NCBI GenBank assembly: GCA_963706535.1
Contig: CAVPMU010000025.1
Location: 1 to 64,000 of the forward strand
DNA: 64,000 bases
Origin: RPQJ01 sp963706535
Lineage (GTDB): Bacteria > Pseudomonadota > Gammaproteobacteria > Steroidobacterales > Steroidobacteraceae
Direction of reading: 5' to 3'
The notes under the pieces were generated by a model, which was given only the letters and a program-made list of their open reading frames with translations, was not told the DNA's origin and did no database searches. How positions within the stretch are numbered: the first letter of the stretch is position 1; the number at the start of each line of letters is the position of its first letter. Position numbers and translations under genes: made by a program. Of this stretch, positions 50,070 through 58,297 are shown piece by piece.

Positions 50070-53000
50070 TCAGCTTTCGACGCGAGGCGCGTAGACGATC
50101 TCGACGCCCTCGCGCCCGACGATCTGCCCGAGCCGCTCGACCAGCTCGCGCGTCGGCCGCACCGTCCAGTCCTCGCCGAACTGCAGGTACGCCGCGGCAT
50201 CGTCGCCGCGATAGCGGATGGCGACCGAGCAGCGCCCTCCGCGACTCGGACGCAGGGCCTGCTCGAGTGCCGAGACGAGCTTGCGCGCATCGCCATTGCG
50301 GCTCGCCTCGGGCCAGCGCAGCACGAGGCGCCGCCCATACTGCTCGCGAGCCTGGTCCACGTCGAGGATGCGCCTGGCGGTGATGCGCCAGTCCTCGATG
50401 AAGTCGTCCCAGCGCAGTCCGCCGTCCACCACCAGGATCGCGTCCTTCGCGACCAGCGAGCGGAACTGCTGGTAGACGTCCTCGAACATGGTCACCTCGA
50501 GGCGGCCGCTGCGGTCGTCGAGCACGAAGCTGGTGCGACCGCCCCGCTTGCGCACTTCGAGCACCAGGCCGGCCACGGTGACGTTGCGGCCCGGGCCTCG
50601 CCAGCCGCCTTCGTTCGAGCCCACGGGCCGCGCGCCGCCCACGTCCGCGATGCGGCCGCTGATGAGCGGTCGCAGTTCCTTCTCGTACTCGGTGATCGGG
50701 TGGCCGGTGAGGTACAGGCCGAGCGTCTCGCGCTCGCCGGCGAGCCGCACCGCCTCGCTCCAGTCCGGCAGGCTCTCGCGCACCGAGGCCGCCTGCGCAG
50801 TTGCCGGCGTCGCCGGCTCGGCGAGCCCGAACAGGTCGTCCTGGCCGGCGGCGGCGGCGCGCGAACTCTGGTCCGCGGCCTGCATCGCGCCCGGCAGCTG
50901 GTGCATCAGCGTCGCACGATTCTCGCCGAACGAGTCCAGGGCACCGGAGCGCACCAGTGCCTCGAGCACGCGGCGGTTGACCCGGTTCAGGTCGAGGCGG
51001 CGGCACAGGTCGTGGATGTCGCTGAAGCGGCCGCCGGAGGCGCGCTCCGCGAGCATGCTCTCGACCGCCGCCTGCCCGACACCCTTGATCGCGCCCAGCC
51101 CGTAGCGGATCGCCTTCGGGCCCGACACGGTGAACATGTACTGCGACTCGTTGACGTCCGGCGGCTCCACCTCGAGCGCCATGCGGTTGCACTCGTCGAT
51201 GATGGTGACGACCTTGTCGGTCTTGTCCATGTCCGAGGACAGCACCGCCGCCATGAACGCCGCCGGGTAATGCGTCTTGAGCCACGCCGTCTGGTAGGAG
51301 AGCACCGCGTAAGCGGCCGAGTGCGACTTGTTGAAGCCGTAGCCCGCGAACTTCTCCATCAGGTCGAAGATGTGCGCCGCCTTGCCCTCCGCGACGCCGC
51401 GCGCCACCGCGCCCTCGACGAACACCGAGCGCTGCTGCGCCATCTCCTCCGCCTTCTTCTTGCCCATCGCGCGGCGCAGCAGGTCGGCGCCGCCGAGCGT
51501 GTAGCCCGCCAGCACCTGCGCGATCTGCATCACCTGCTCCTGGTACAGGATGACGCCGTAGGTCGACTGCAGCACCGGCTTGAGGTCGGGGTGCAGGTAG
51601 TCGACCTGCTGCCCGGTCCGGTCGTGCTTGCGGGCGATGAAGTCGTCGACCATGCCGGACTGCAGCGGTCCCGGGCGGAACAGCGCGACGAGCGCCACGA
51701 TGTCGTCGAAGCAGTCGGGCTGCAGGCGGCGGATCAGGTCCTTCATGCCGCGCGATTCGAGCTGGAAGACGGCGGTCGTCTCGCAGCGCTTGAGCAGCGC
51801 GTAGGTCTGCGGGTCCTCCATCGGCAGCGCGGCCATGTCGAGCGGCGGTTCGCCCCGCGCGGCGCGGTCCGCGTTGATGGTGCGCACCGCCCAGTCGATG
51901 ATGGTGAGCGTGCGCAGGCCGAGGAAGTCGAACTTCACGAGCCCTGCCGACTCAACGTCGTCCTTGTCGAACTGCGTGACGACGCTCGTGCTGCCCTCTT
52001 CGCAGTAGAGCGGCGCGAAGTCGGTGAGCACCGACGGGGCGATGACGACGCCGCCCGCGTGGGTGCCGGCGTTGCGCACCAGTCCCTCGAGCTTGCGCGC
52101 GAGGTCGATGACCTCGCGGACGTCGTCCTCGTTGCGGTAGCGCTTGCGAAGCTCCTCTTCCTTCTCGAGCGCGTCGTCGAGCGTGATGCCGAGCTCGAAG
52201 GGGACGAGCTTGGCGATGCTGTCGGCGAGGCCGTAGCTCAGGCCCAGCACTCGCGCCACGTCGCGCACCACCGCCTTGGCCGCCATCGTGCCGTAGGTGA
52301 TGATCTGCGAGACGCGGTCGCGCCCGTAACGGTCCGCCACGTACTCGATCACGCGGTCGCGGCCTTCCATGCAGAAGTCCACGTCGAAGTCGGGCATCGA
52401 CACGCGTTCGGGGTTCAGGAACCGCTCGAACAGCAGGTCGTAGCGCAGCGGATCGAGGTCGGTGATGCCGAGCGCGTAGGCGACGAGCGAGCCTGCGCCG
52501 GAGCCGCGGCCCGGTCCCACCGGCACGCCGTTGCCCCGCGCCCAGCGGATGAAGTCCGCGACGATCAGGAAGTAGCCCGCGAAGCCCATCTGGCAGATCA
52601 CGCCGAGTTCCGTCGCGAGGCGCTCGTCGTACGGTGCGCGGTCGATCGTCGAGCCGGCCACCGCCGACAGCGACGCGAGCCGCAGCTCGAGGCCCGCACG
52701 CGACTCGTCCCGCAGGAACTCCTCCGTGGTGCGCCCTCCCGGCACCGGGTAGGCCGGCAGCGACGCCTTGCCGAGCCGGATCTCGAGGTTCAGGCGTCGC
52801 GCGATCTCGACCGAGTTCGCGAGCGCCTCGGGCAGGTCGGCGAACACCTGCGCCATCTCCTCCGGCGAACGCAGGTACTGCTCCTCGCTGTACCGGCGGG
52901 GGCGCGCCGGATCGCCGAGCAGCGTCCCCTCGTGGATGCAGACGCGCGCCTCGTGGGCCTCGAAGTCGTCGCGGGCGATGAAGCGCACGTCGTTGGTTGC

Positions 53001-53621
53001 GACCACCGGCACGCCTTTCGCGACCGCGAGTGCGAGCGAGCCCGCGATGCATTCCTCCTCGCCCGGGCGGTCCGTGCGCTGCAGCTCGAGGTAGTAGCGG
53101 TCGCCGAACAGCCTGAGCCACGCATCGAGCGCCTCGGCCGCCTCGGCCTCGCGACCCGCAAGCAGGCTGCGGCCGACGTCACCCTCGCGTGCGCCGGAGA
53201 GCGCGATCAGCCCGGACGTCGTGTCCCGGTCGAGCCACGCGCGCGAGAGGGTCGGCCCATGCCGGCCCTGTCCCTCGAGATAGGAACGCGAGACGAGGCG
53301 CGTCAGGTTCTTGTAGCCCCGTTCGTCCTGGCACAGCAGCACCAGCCGGCCCGGCTCGGCGCGCTCGCCTTCCTCGCGCACCAGCGCGTCCACGCCGACC
53401 AGCGGCTTGACGCCCTTCGCCTGCGCCGTGCGATAGAACTTGACCAGCGCGAACAGGTTGGCCTGGTCGGTGAGCGCGACCGCCGGCATGCCGAGCCGCG
53501 CGCAGGCGTCGATGAGTCCCTCGCGCACGGCGTGCCCATCGCCGCCCTCGCTGTCGATGCGGGCGACGCCGTCGACGAGCGAGTACTCCGTGTGCAGGTG
53601 GAGGTGGACGAAGCGCGCCAT
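50070..53621 (-). CDS. dnaE: DNA polymerase III subunit alpha
   Basis: DnaE is the replicative polymerase. The 1183-aa protein has the N-terminal PHP domain (FVHLHLHTEYSLVDG), the polymerase core with the catalytic aspartates in PDFDVDFCMEGRD and YGRDRVSQIITYGTM, the helix-hairpin-helix region and a C-terminal OB domain (VTVAGLVLEVRKRGGRTSF). The ATG at 53621 (MARFVHLH) matches the family start. It follows rnhB by 13 nt. Confidence 0.98.
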   Translation of the reverse strand: MARFVHLHLHTEYSLVDGVARIDSEGGDGHAVREGLIDACARLGMPAVALTDQANLFALVKFYRTAQAKGVKPLVGVDALVREEGERAEPGRLVLLCQDERGYKNLTRLVSRSYLEGQGRHGPTLSRAWLDRDTTSGLIALSGAREGDVGRSLLAGREAEAAEALDAWLRLFGDRYYLELQRTDRPGEEECIAGSLALAVAKGVPVVATNDVRFIARDDFEAHEARVCIHEGTLLGDPARPRRYSEEQYLRSPEEMAQVFADLPEALANSVEIARRLNLEIRLGKASLPAYPVPGGRTTEEFLRDESRAGLELRLASLSAVAGSTIDRAPYDERLATELGVICQMGFAGYFLIVADFIRWARGNGVPVGPGRGSGAGSLVAYALGITDLDPLRYDLLFERFLNPERVSMPDFDVDFCMEGRDRVIEYVADRYGRDRVSQIITYGTMAAKAVVRDVARVLGLSYGLADSIAKLVPFELGITLDDALEKEEELRKRYRNEDDVREVIDLARKLEGLVRNAGTHAGGVVIAPSVLTDFAPLYCEEGSTSVVTQFDKDDVESAGLVKFDFLGLRTLTIIDWAVRTINADRAARGEPPLDMAALPMEDPQTYALLKRCETTAVFQLESRGMKDLIRRLQPDCFDDIVALVALFRPGPLQSGMVDDFIARKHDRTGQQVDYLHPDLKPVLQSTYGVILYQEQVMQIAQVLAGYTLGGADLLRRAMGKKKAEEMAQQRSVFVEGAVARGVAEGKAAHIFDLMEKFAGYGFNKSHSAAYAVLSYQTAWLKTHYPAAFMAAVLSSDMDKTDKVVTIIDECNRMALEVEPPDVNESQYMFTVSGPKAIRYGLGAIKGVGQAAVESMLAERASGGRFSDIHDLCRRLDLNRVNRRVLEALVRSGALDSFGENRATLMHQLPGAMQAADQSSRAAAAGQDDLFGLAEPATPATAQAASVRESLPDWSEAVRLAGERETLGLYLTGHPITEYEKELRPLISGRIADVGGARPVGSNEGGWRGPGRNVTVAGLVLEVRKRGGRTSFVLDDRSGRLEVTMFEDVYQQFRSLVAKDAILVVDGGLRWDDFIEDWRITARRILDVDQAREQYGRRLVLRWPEASRNGDARKLVSALEQALRPSRGGRCSVAIRYRGDDAAAYLQFGEDWTVRPTRELVERLGQIVGREGVEIVYAPRVES

Positions 53622-53634
53622 GGGCCGGGGGGGT

Positions 53635-54261
53635 TCAGCGGTGGAGGCAGGATTGTACCGGCGCATAGCTCAGCCGGTGCACCGGCGACGGCCCGAGCCG
53701 GCGCAGCGCCTCGAGATGCGCGGCCGTCGGATATCCCTTATGGCCCGCGAAGCCGTAGCCCGGGTAGCGACTCTCCAGTTCGCCCATGTACTCGTCCCGG
53801 GCGACCTTCGCCAGGATCGAGGCGGCGCTGACGCTCGCCACCGTCGCGTCGCCGCGGACGACCGGCTCGACCGTGCATTGGAACGCCAGGCCATGCAGGT
53901 CCGGGCACCGCTCGCCGTCCACGATCACGTGCGCCGGTGGCACGGCGAGCCCGGCCAGTGCGCGGCGCATGGCGAGGAACGTCGCCTGCAGGATGTTGAG
54001 TACGTCGATCTCCGCGGCATCCGCCCAGCCGAGGCTCCACGCGCGACTGCGGGACTGGATCTCGATCGACAGCCTGGCGCGGCGTGCGGCCGTGAGCACC
54101 TTGGAATCGGCCAGTCCGGCGATGGGGCTCGCCGCATCCAGGATCACGGCGGCCGCGACCACCGGGCCGGCCAGCGGGCCCCGGCCGGCCTCATCCACGC
54201 CCGCGACGAGTCCGGGCGCGCGCCAGTCGAATTCCGACTGCGAGATCGCGCGGCGCTTCAT
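53635..54261 (-). CDS. rnhB: Ribonuclease HII
   Basis: RNase HII removes ribonucleotides from DNA-RNA hybrids. The 208-aa protein has the catalytic motif GVDEAGRGPLAGPVVAAAV, the conserved DSKVLTAARR segment, VIVDGE and SILAKVARDEYM. The start overlaps the lpxB stop (ATGA), the common lpxB-rnhB-dnaE order. Confidence 0.96.
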   Translation of the reverse strand: MKRRAISQSEFDWRAPGLVAGVDEAGRGPLAGPVVAAAVILDAASPIAGLADSKVLTAARRARLSIEIQSRSRAWSLGWADAAEIDVLNILQATFLAMRRALAGLAVPPAHVIVDGERCPDLHGLAFQCTVEPVVRGDATVASVSAASILAKVARDEYMGELESRYPGYGFAGHKGYPTAAHLEALRRLGPSPVHRLSYAPVQSCLHR

Positions 54262-55430
54262 GCCAGCGCGCGGCGTTCAGCCAGCAGCCCGAGGATCGCC
54301 TCGGCCGAGCGTGCGCTCGCGTCCTGGCGCAGCTGGCGATGGATCTCGCCGAAGGCCTCGACCAGCACGGCTCCATCGGGTCGCTCGAGCTGCCCGAGCA
54401 GCGCCGGTCCCAGGACCTCCGGCCGCACCTGCTCCTGGAAGAACTCCGGCACGAGCGGACGCCCGGCGAGCAGGTTGGGTTGCGAGAAGAACTCGGTCTT
54501 GACGAGGCCGAGGCCACGCAGCATCCAGCTCGTGAGCGGTGCCATGCGATATGCCACGACCATCGGCCGCTTGACCAGTGCCGTCTCGAGCGTCGCCGTA
54601 CCCGATGCGACCAGCACCACGTCGCTGGCCGCGATCGCCTGCTGCGCCTGGCCGTCCACGAGCCGCACCTCGATCCCCGGCGCGTGCGCCGCGATCGCAC
54701 GCCCGAAGGCTTCGCGTGCGCGCAAGTTGGCCATCGGCGCCACGAACTCCATCTCCGGCCTCTGCCGCCCGAGCCACGCGAGCGTGGCGGCGAACGGGGG
54801 CCCGAGCCTGCTCACTTCCGCGTGCCGGCTGCCCGGCAGCACGGCGACGACGGGGCCACGGCCCTCGATGCCGAGTGCAGCCCGCGCCGCCGCGCGATCC
54901 GATTCGAAAGGGATGCGATCCGCGAGCGGATGCCCGACGAACACCGCGCGCACCGCATGCGCCGCGTAGAACCGCGTCTCGAACGGCAGGACGCACAGCA
55001 CGAGGTCCACGGACTGACCGATGGTTCGCACGCGACCCTGCCGCCAAGCCCACACCTGCGGACTCACGTACTGCACGGTGGGGATGCCGCGGCCCTTGAG
55101 CTCGGCGGCCGCGCGCAGGTTGAACTCGGGTGAGTCGATGCCGATGAAGGCGTCGGGGCGCGCCTCGGCGAGGCGCCGCAGCAGCTCGCGCCGCAACCGC
55201 AACAGGCGCGGCAGGTGCCTGACGATCTCGACGAGACCCATCACCGCGAGCGCGTCGGCCGGATACCACTGCTCGCAGCCGGCCTCGCTCATGCGGGGCC
55301 CGGCCACGCCGAAGAAGCGCGCCCCGGGGGCACGCTCCGCAAGTGCACGGATCAGCGGGCCACCGAGATTGTCGCCCGACGCCTCGCCGGCGACGAGTCC
55401 GAACGCGGGACCGCTCGGGGCCGGTGGCAA
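54258..55430 (-). CDS. lpxB: Lipid-A-disaccharide synthase LpxB
   Basis: LpxB joins UDP-diacylglucosamine and lipid X into the lipid A disaccharide. The 390-aa glycosyltransferase has the N-terminal LVAGEASGDNLGG motif, IDSPEFNLR, YVSPQVWAWRQGR and VASGTATLETAL. I use the TTG at 55430, 11 nt after lpxA; no nearby ATG or GTG fits better. Confidence 0.95.
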   Translation of the reverse strand: MPPAPSGPAFGLVAGEASGDNLGGPLIRALAERAPGARFFGVAGPRMSEAGCEQWYPADALAVMGLVEIVRHLPRLLRLRRELLRRLAEARPDAFIGIDSPEFNLRAAAELKGRGIPTVQYVSPQVWAWRQGRVRTIGQSVDLVLCVLPFETRFYAAHAVRAVFVGHPLADRIPFESDRAAARAALGIEGRGPVVAVLPGSRHAEVSRLGPPFAATLAWLGRQRPEMEFVAPMANLRAREAFGRAIAAHAPGIEVRLVDGQAQQAIAASDVVLVASGTATLETALVKRPMVVAYRMAPLTSWMLRGLGLVKTEFFSQPNLLAGRPLVPEFFQEQVRPEVLGPALLGQLERPDGAVLVEAFGEIHRQLRQDASARSAEAILGLLAERRALA

Positions 55431-55441
55431 CGCGCGCCCCG

Positions 55442-56221
55442 TCAGCGCACGATGCTGCGCGTGGCGAGTGGCAGGAACTCCACGAGCGGCAGGATTTCCG
55501 CCTGTTCCCTCGCGATCGCCTCGAGCTGCGCCTGCGCGTCGGCGAGCTTGAGGCCCGAGCGGTAGAGCACGCGGAAGGCGTTGCGGATGTTGCGGATCTG
55601 CTCCGGCGAGTAGCCGCGCCGCTTGAGGCCCTCGGCATTGACGCTGTGCGCGGCAGCAGGCTGGCCCACGGCCATGACGTAGGGCGGCACGTCACGCGTC
55701 ACGGCGGCGTTGTTCGCGATGAAGGCGTGCGCGCCGACCTTGCAGAACTGGTGGATGGCCGACAGCCCGCCCATGATCACCCAGTCGCCGAGCTGCACGT
55801 GACCGCCGAGCGTGGCGCTGTTGGCGAGCACGCACTGGTTGCCGACCTGGCAGTCGTGCGCGACGTGGGCATAGGCCATGAACAGGTTGTCGCTGCCGAT
55901 GCGGGTGACGCCCTCGTCCTTGGTCGTGCCGCGATTGATCGTCACGCACTCGCGGATCACGTTGCGATCGCCGATCTCGAGCCGCGTGGGCTCGCCGCGA
56001 TACTTCCTGTCCTGCGGCGCGTCGCCGACCGAGGCGAACTGGAAGATGCGGTTTTCGGCGCCGATGCACGTGGGACCGTTCACGACGACGTGCGGCCCGA
56101 TCACCGTGTTGGCGCCGATCTCGACGCCAGCACCGATGACCGTGTACGCGCCGATCTCCACGCCTTCGGCAAGCTGGACGCCCGGCGCGACCACGGCCGT
56201 CGGGTGTATGGAGCCTGGCAT
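55442..56221 (-). CDS. lpxA: UDP-N-acetylglucosamine O-acyltransferase LpxA
   Basis: LpxA adds the first acyl chain in lipid A synthesis. The 259-aa protein starts with left-handed beta-helix hexapeptide repeats (IHPTAVVAPGVQLAEGVEIG), contains the catalytic histidine segment MAYAHVAHDCQVGN and the GLKRRGYSPEQIRNIRNAF helical end. The ATG at 56221 is preceded by AGGGGGAA. Confidence 0.97.
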   Translation of the reverse strand: MPGSIHPTAVVAPGVQLAEGVEIGAYTVIGAGVEIGANTVIGPHVVVNGPTCIGAENRIFQFASVGDAPQDRKYRGEPTRLEIGDRNVIRECVTINRGTTKDEGVTRIGSDNLFMAYAHVAHDCQVGNQCVLANSATLGGHVQLGDWVIMGGLSAIHQFCKVGAHAFIANNAAVTRDVPPYVMAVGQPAAAHSVNAEGLKRRGYSPEQIRNIRNAFRVLYRSGLKLADAQAQLEAIAREQAEILPLVEFLPLATRSIVR

Positions 56222-56253
56222 CGCATTCCCCCTGTCGTTCGCGGCCCGGGCGC

Positions 56254-56700
56254 TCAGCCCGGCATCACCATCATTTCGGCCGAGCTCACTTCTTCGCCCG
56301 CCACCTCGGCGACCGTGGCGAATTTCCAGATCGTGCGGATCCTGCGCTCGAGCGTCGCACTGAGCAACAGCTGGTCGCCCGGCACGACCGGCCGCCGGAA
56401 GCGTGCCTTGTCGATGCCGGCGAAGTAGAAGCGCACGTTCTCGTCCGGGTAGACGCCGGCGGTGACGAACGTGAGTATGCCGGCCGACTGCGCCATGGCC
56501 TCGAGGATCATCACGCCCGGCATCACCGGGCGACCGGGGAAGTGCCCGGTGAAGAACTCCTCGTTGGCGGTCACGTTCTTGATCGCCACCACGCGTTCGC
56601 CCGGCACGCACTCGAGCACGCGATCCACCATCAGGAACGGATAGCGGTGCGGCAGGCGCCGCATCACCTCGTCGATACCGAAGCCGCCCTTGTCACTCAT
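56254..56700 (-). CDS. fabZ: 3-hydroxyacyl-ACP dehydratase FabZ
   Basis: FabZ dehydrates 3-hydroxyacyl-ACP in fatty acid elongation and competes with LpxA and LpxD for the same substrate. The 148-aa protein has LPHRYPFLMVDRV and the catalytic hot-dog motif HFPGRPVMPGVMILEAMAQ. The start overlaps the end of lpxD by 8 nt, and lpxA follows after 32 nt. Confidence 0.97.
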   Translation of the reverse strand: MSDKGGFGIDEVMRRLPHRYPFLMVDRVLECVPGERVVAIKNVTANEEFFTGHFPGRPVMPGVMILEAMAQSAGILTFVTAGVYPDENVRFYFAGIDKARFRRPVVPGDQLLLSATLERRIRTIWKFATVAEVAGEEVSSAEMMVMPG

Positions 56701-57733
56701 CGTCACCACCCTGCTCCTTCCGCCCGGACCTGCCCTCGAGCCGTCGCACGCGGTCCACGAGTTCATCGAGCTTGCGGAAGCGCGCCGCGTTGCGCCTGAA
56801 GACCCGCGCATCGTCCATCGGCAGCTTGCCCGAGTACACGCCCGGCTGCGTGATGGAACTCGACACCATCGTCTTGCCGGTCAGCGCCACGTCGTCGCAG
56901 ATCTCGAGGTGGCCGGCGACGCCGACCATGCCGCCCAACATGCAGCGGCGACCGATGACGGCGCTGCCGGCCACGCCGGCGCAGGCGGCGATGACCGTGT
57001 GCGCGCCGATCCGTGCGTTGTGTCCGATCTGCACGAGGTTGTCGATCCTGACGCCCTCCTCGACGATCGTGTCGCCGATGGCGCCGCGATCGATGGCGCT
57101 GTTCGCGCCGATCTCGACGTCGTCCCCGATCGACACGGAGCCGAGCTGCGGGACCTTGACGTAGACGCCGCCGTCCGGAGCATGTCCGAAACCATCCGCC
57201 CCGATCACGACGCCCGGGTGCAGGATGCAGCGGCTGCCGATGCGCACGCCCGCGCACAGCGTGACGTTTGCCGCGAGCCGGCTGTCGGGGCCCACCGTCG
57301 CACCCTCGAGCACCTGCGATCCCGGACCGATGTAGGCGCGTGGCCCGATGAGCGCACCGGGCGCGACATAGGCCTGGGGCCCGATCCAGGCCGTGGGATC
57401 GACCTCCGCCTCCGCTGCGACGACCGCGCTCGGATGGCGCCCGCCGGCGACGGCCGGAACCGGATGCAGCAACTGGGCGATGCGGGCGTAGGTCGCGTAG
57501 GGATTGCGCGCGACGAGTACGGCGACCGGGCAGGCCTCGGCGTCCGCCGCCGCCAGCACCACGGCCGAGGCGCTGGTCGTGGCGAGGTGGCGGCGATAGC
57601 GGGGGTTCGCGAGGAATGCGACCGAGCCAGTGCTCGCCTCCGCGAGCGAGGCCACCCGTTCGACGACGACCTCCGGGTCGCCGCGCAGCTCGCAGCCAAA
57701 CCGGACGGCCAGGTCGGCGAGCCGCACCGGCAT
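56693..57733 (-). CDS. lpxD: UDP-3-O-(3-hydroxyacyl)glucosamine N-acyltransferase LpxD
   Basis: LpxD adds the N-linked hydroxyacyl chain in lipid A synthesis. The 346-aa protein has an N-terminal uridine-binding domain (about 1-100), a long hexapeptide-repeat beta-helix (HPGVVIGADGFGHAPDGG) with the catalytic histidine region DNLVQIGHNARIGAHT, and a helical C terminus. It lies 23 nt after skp. Confidence 0.96.
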   Translation of the reverse strand: MPVRLADLAVRFGCELRGDPEVVVERVASLAEASTGSVAFLANPRYRRHLATTSASAVVLAAADAEACPVAVLVARNPYATYARIAQLLHPVPAVAGGRHPSAVVAAEAEVDPTAWIGPQAYVAPGALIGPRAYIGPGSQVLEGATVGPDSRLAANVTLCAGVRIGSRCILHPGVVIGADGFGHAPDGGVYVKVPQLGSVSIGDDVEIGANSAIDRGAIGDTIVEEGVRIDNLVQIGHNARIGAHTVIAACAGVAGSAVIGRRCMLGGMVGVAGHLEICDDVALTGKTMVSSSITQPGVYSGKLPMDDARVFRRNAARFRKLDELVDRVRRLEGRSGRKEQGGDDE

Positions 57734-57756
57734 GTTGGCTCCGGCCCGCGACCGGG

Positions 57757-58284
57757 TCAGGGCTTGGCGGGCGCCGCGCCCTTGCGCGACAGGGCCGCGA
57801 GCACCTGGTTGGTGATGTCCACGGCCGGGCTCGCGTAAAGCGCGTCCGCGACCACGACGTCGAGACCAGCGGCCTTCGCGTAGGCCTGCACTTCCTGCAG
57901 CACGCTGCGCTGCAGCTGGCCGAGCGCCTCGTTGCGGCGCACGTTCAGGTCCTCGAGGAACTCGTTCTGCTTGCGGGCGAGCTCGCGCTGGCCGTCGCGC
58001 AGCGCCTTCTCGGCATTGCGCCGCTCGGCCTCGGCCATGACGGCCCCGTCCTTCTGCAACTTGTCCTCGCGGGCCTTGATGTCCTTCTGCTGGTTCTCGA
58101 GGTCGCGGCGCCGGGCAGCGAACTCGTTCTCGAGGGCCTGGGAGGCCGCCTGGGCCTGCGGCGACTCCTGCAGCAGGCGCGCGACGTTCACCACGCCCAC
58201 CTTGGCTTGCGCCTGGGCCTGGGCCAGCGGCAGCGCGCCGGCGACGAGCGTCACGAGTGCAAGGGTCACGGTCTTGATGCGCAT
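57757..58284 (-). CDS. skp: Periplasmic chaperone Skp (OmpH)
   Basis: Skp is a trimeric periplasmic chaperone that carries unfolded outer-membrane proteins to BamA. The 175-aa protein has a signal peptide (VTLALVTLVAGALPLAQA), the strand KVGVVNVARLLQESPQ and long charged coiled-coil tentacles (about 50-125). The ATG at 58284 was chosen over one at 58293 because it has better spacing from GAGG. It sits 13 nt after bamA. Confidence 0.93.
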   Translation of the reverse strand: MRIKTVTLALVTLVAGALPLAQAQAQAKVGVVNVARLLQESPQAQAASQALENEFAARRRDLENQQKDIKAREDKLQKDGAVMAEAERRNAEKALRDGQRELARKQNEFLEDLNVRRNEALGQLQRSVLQEVQAYAKAAGLDVVVADALYASPAVDITNQVLAALSRKGAAPAKP

Positions 58285-58297
58285 GGAATGCATTACC

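Noticed and set aside
49887..53831. Very long open frame antisense to dnaE
   Set aside because: Its composition (arginine, histidine and valine rich, no domain) is that of a high-GC shadow frame; dnaE on the other strand is certain.
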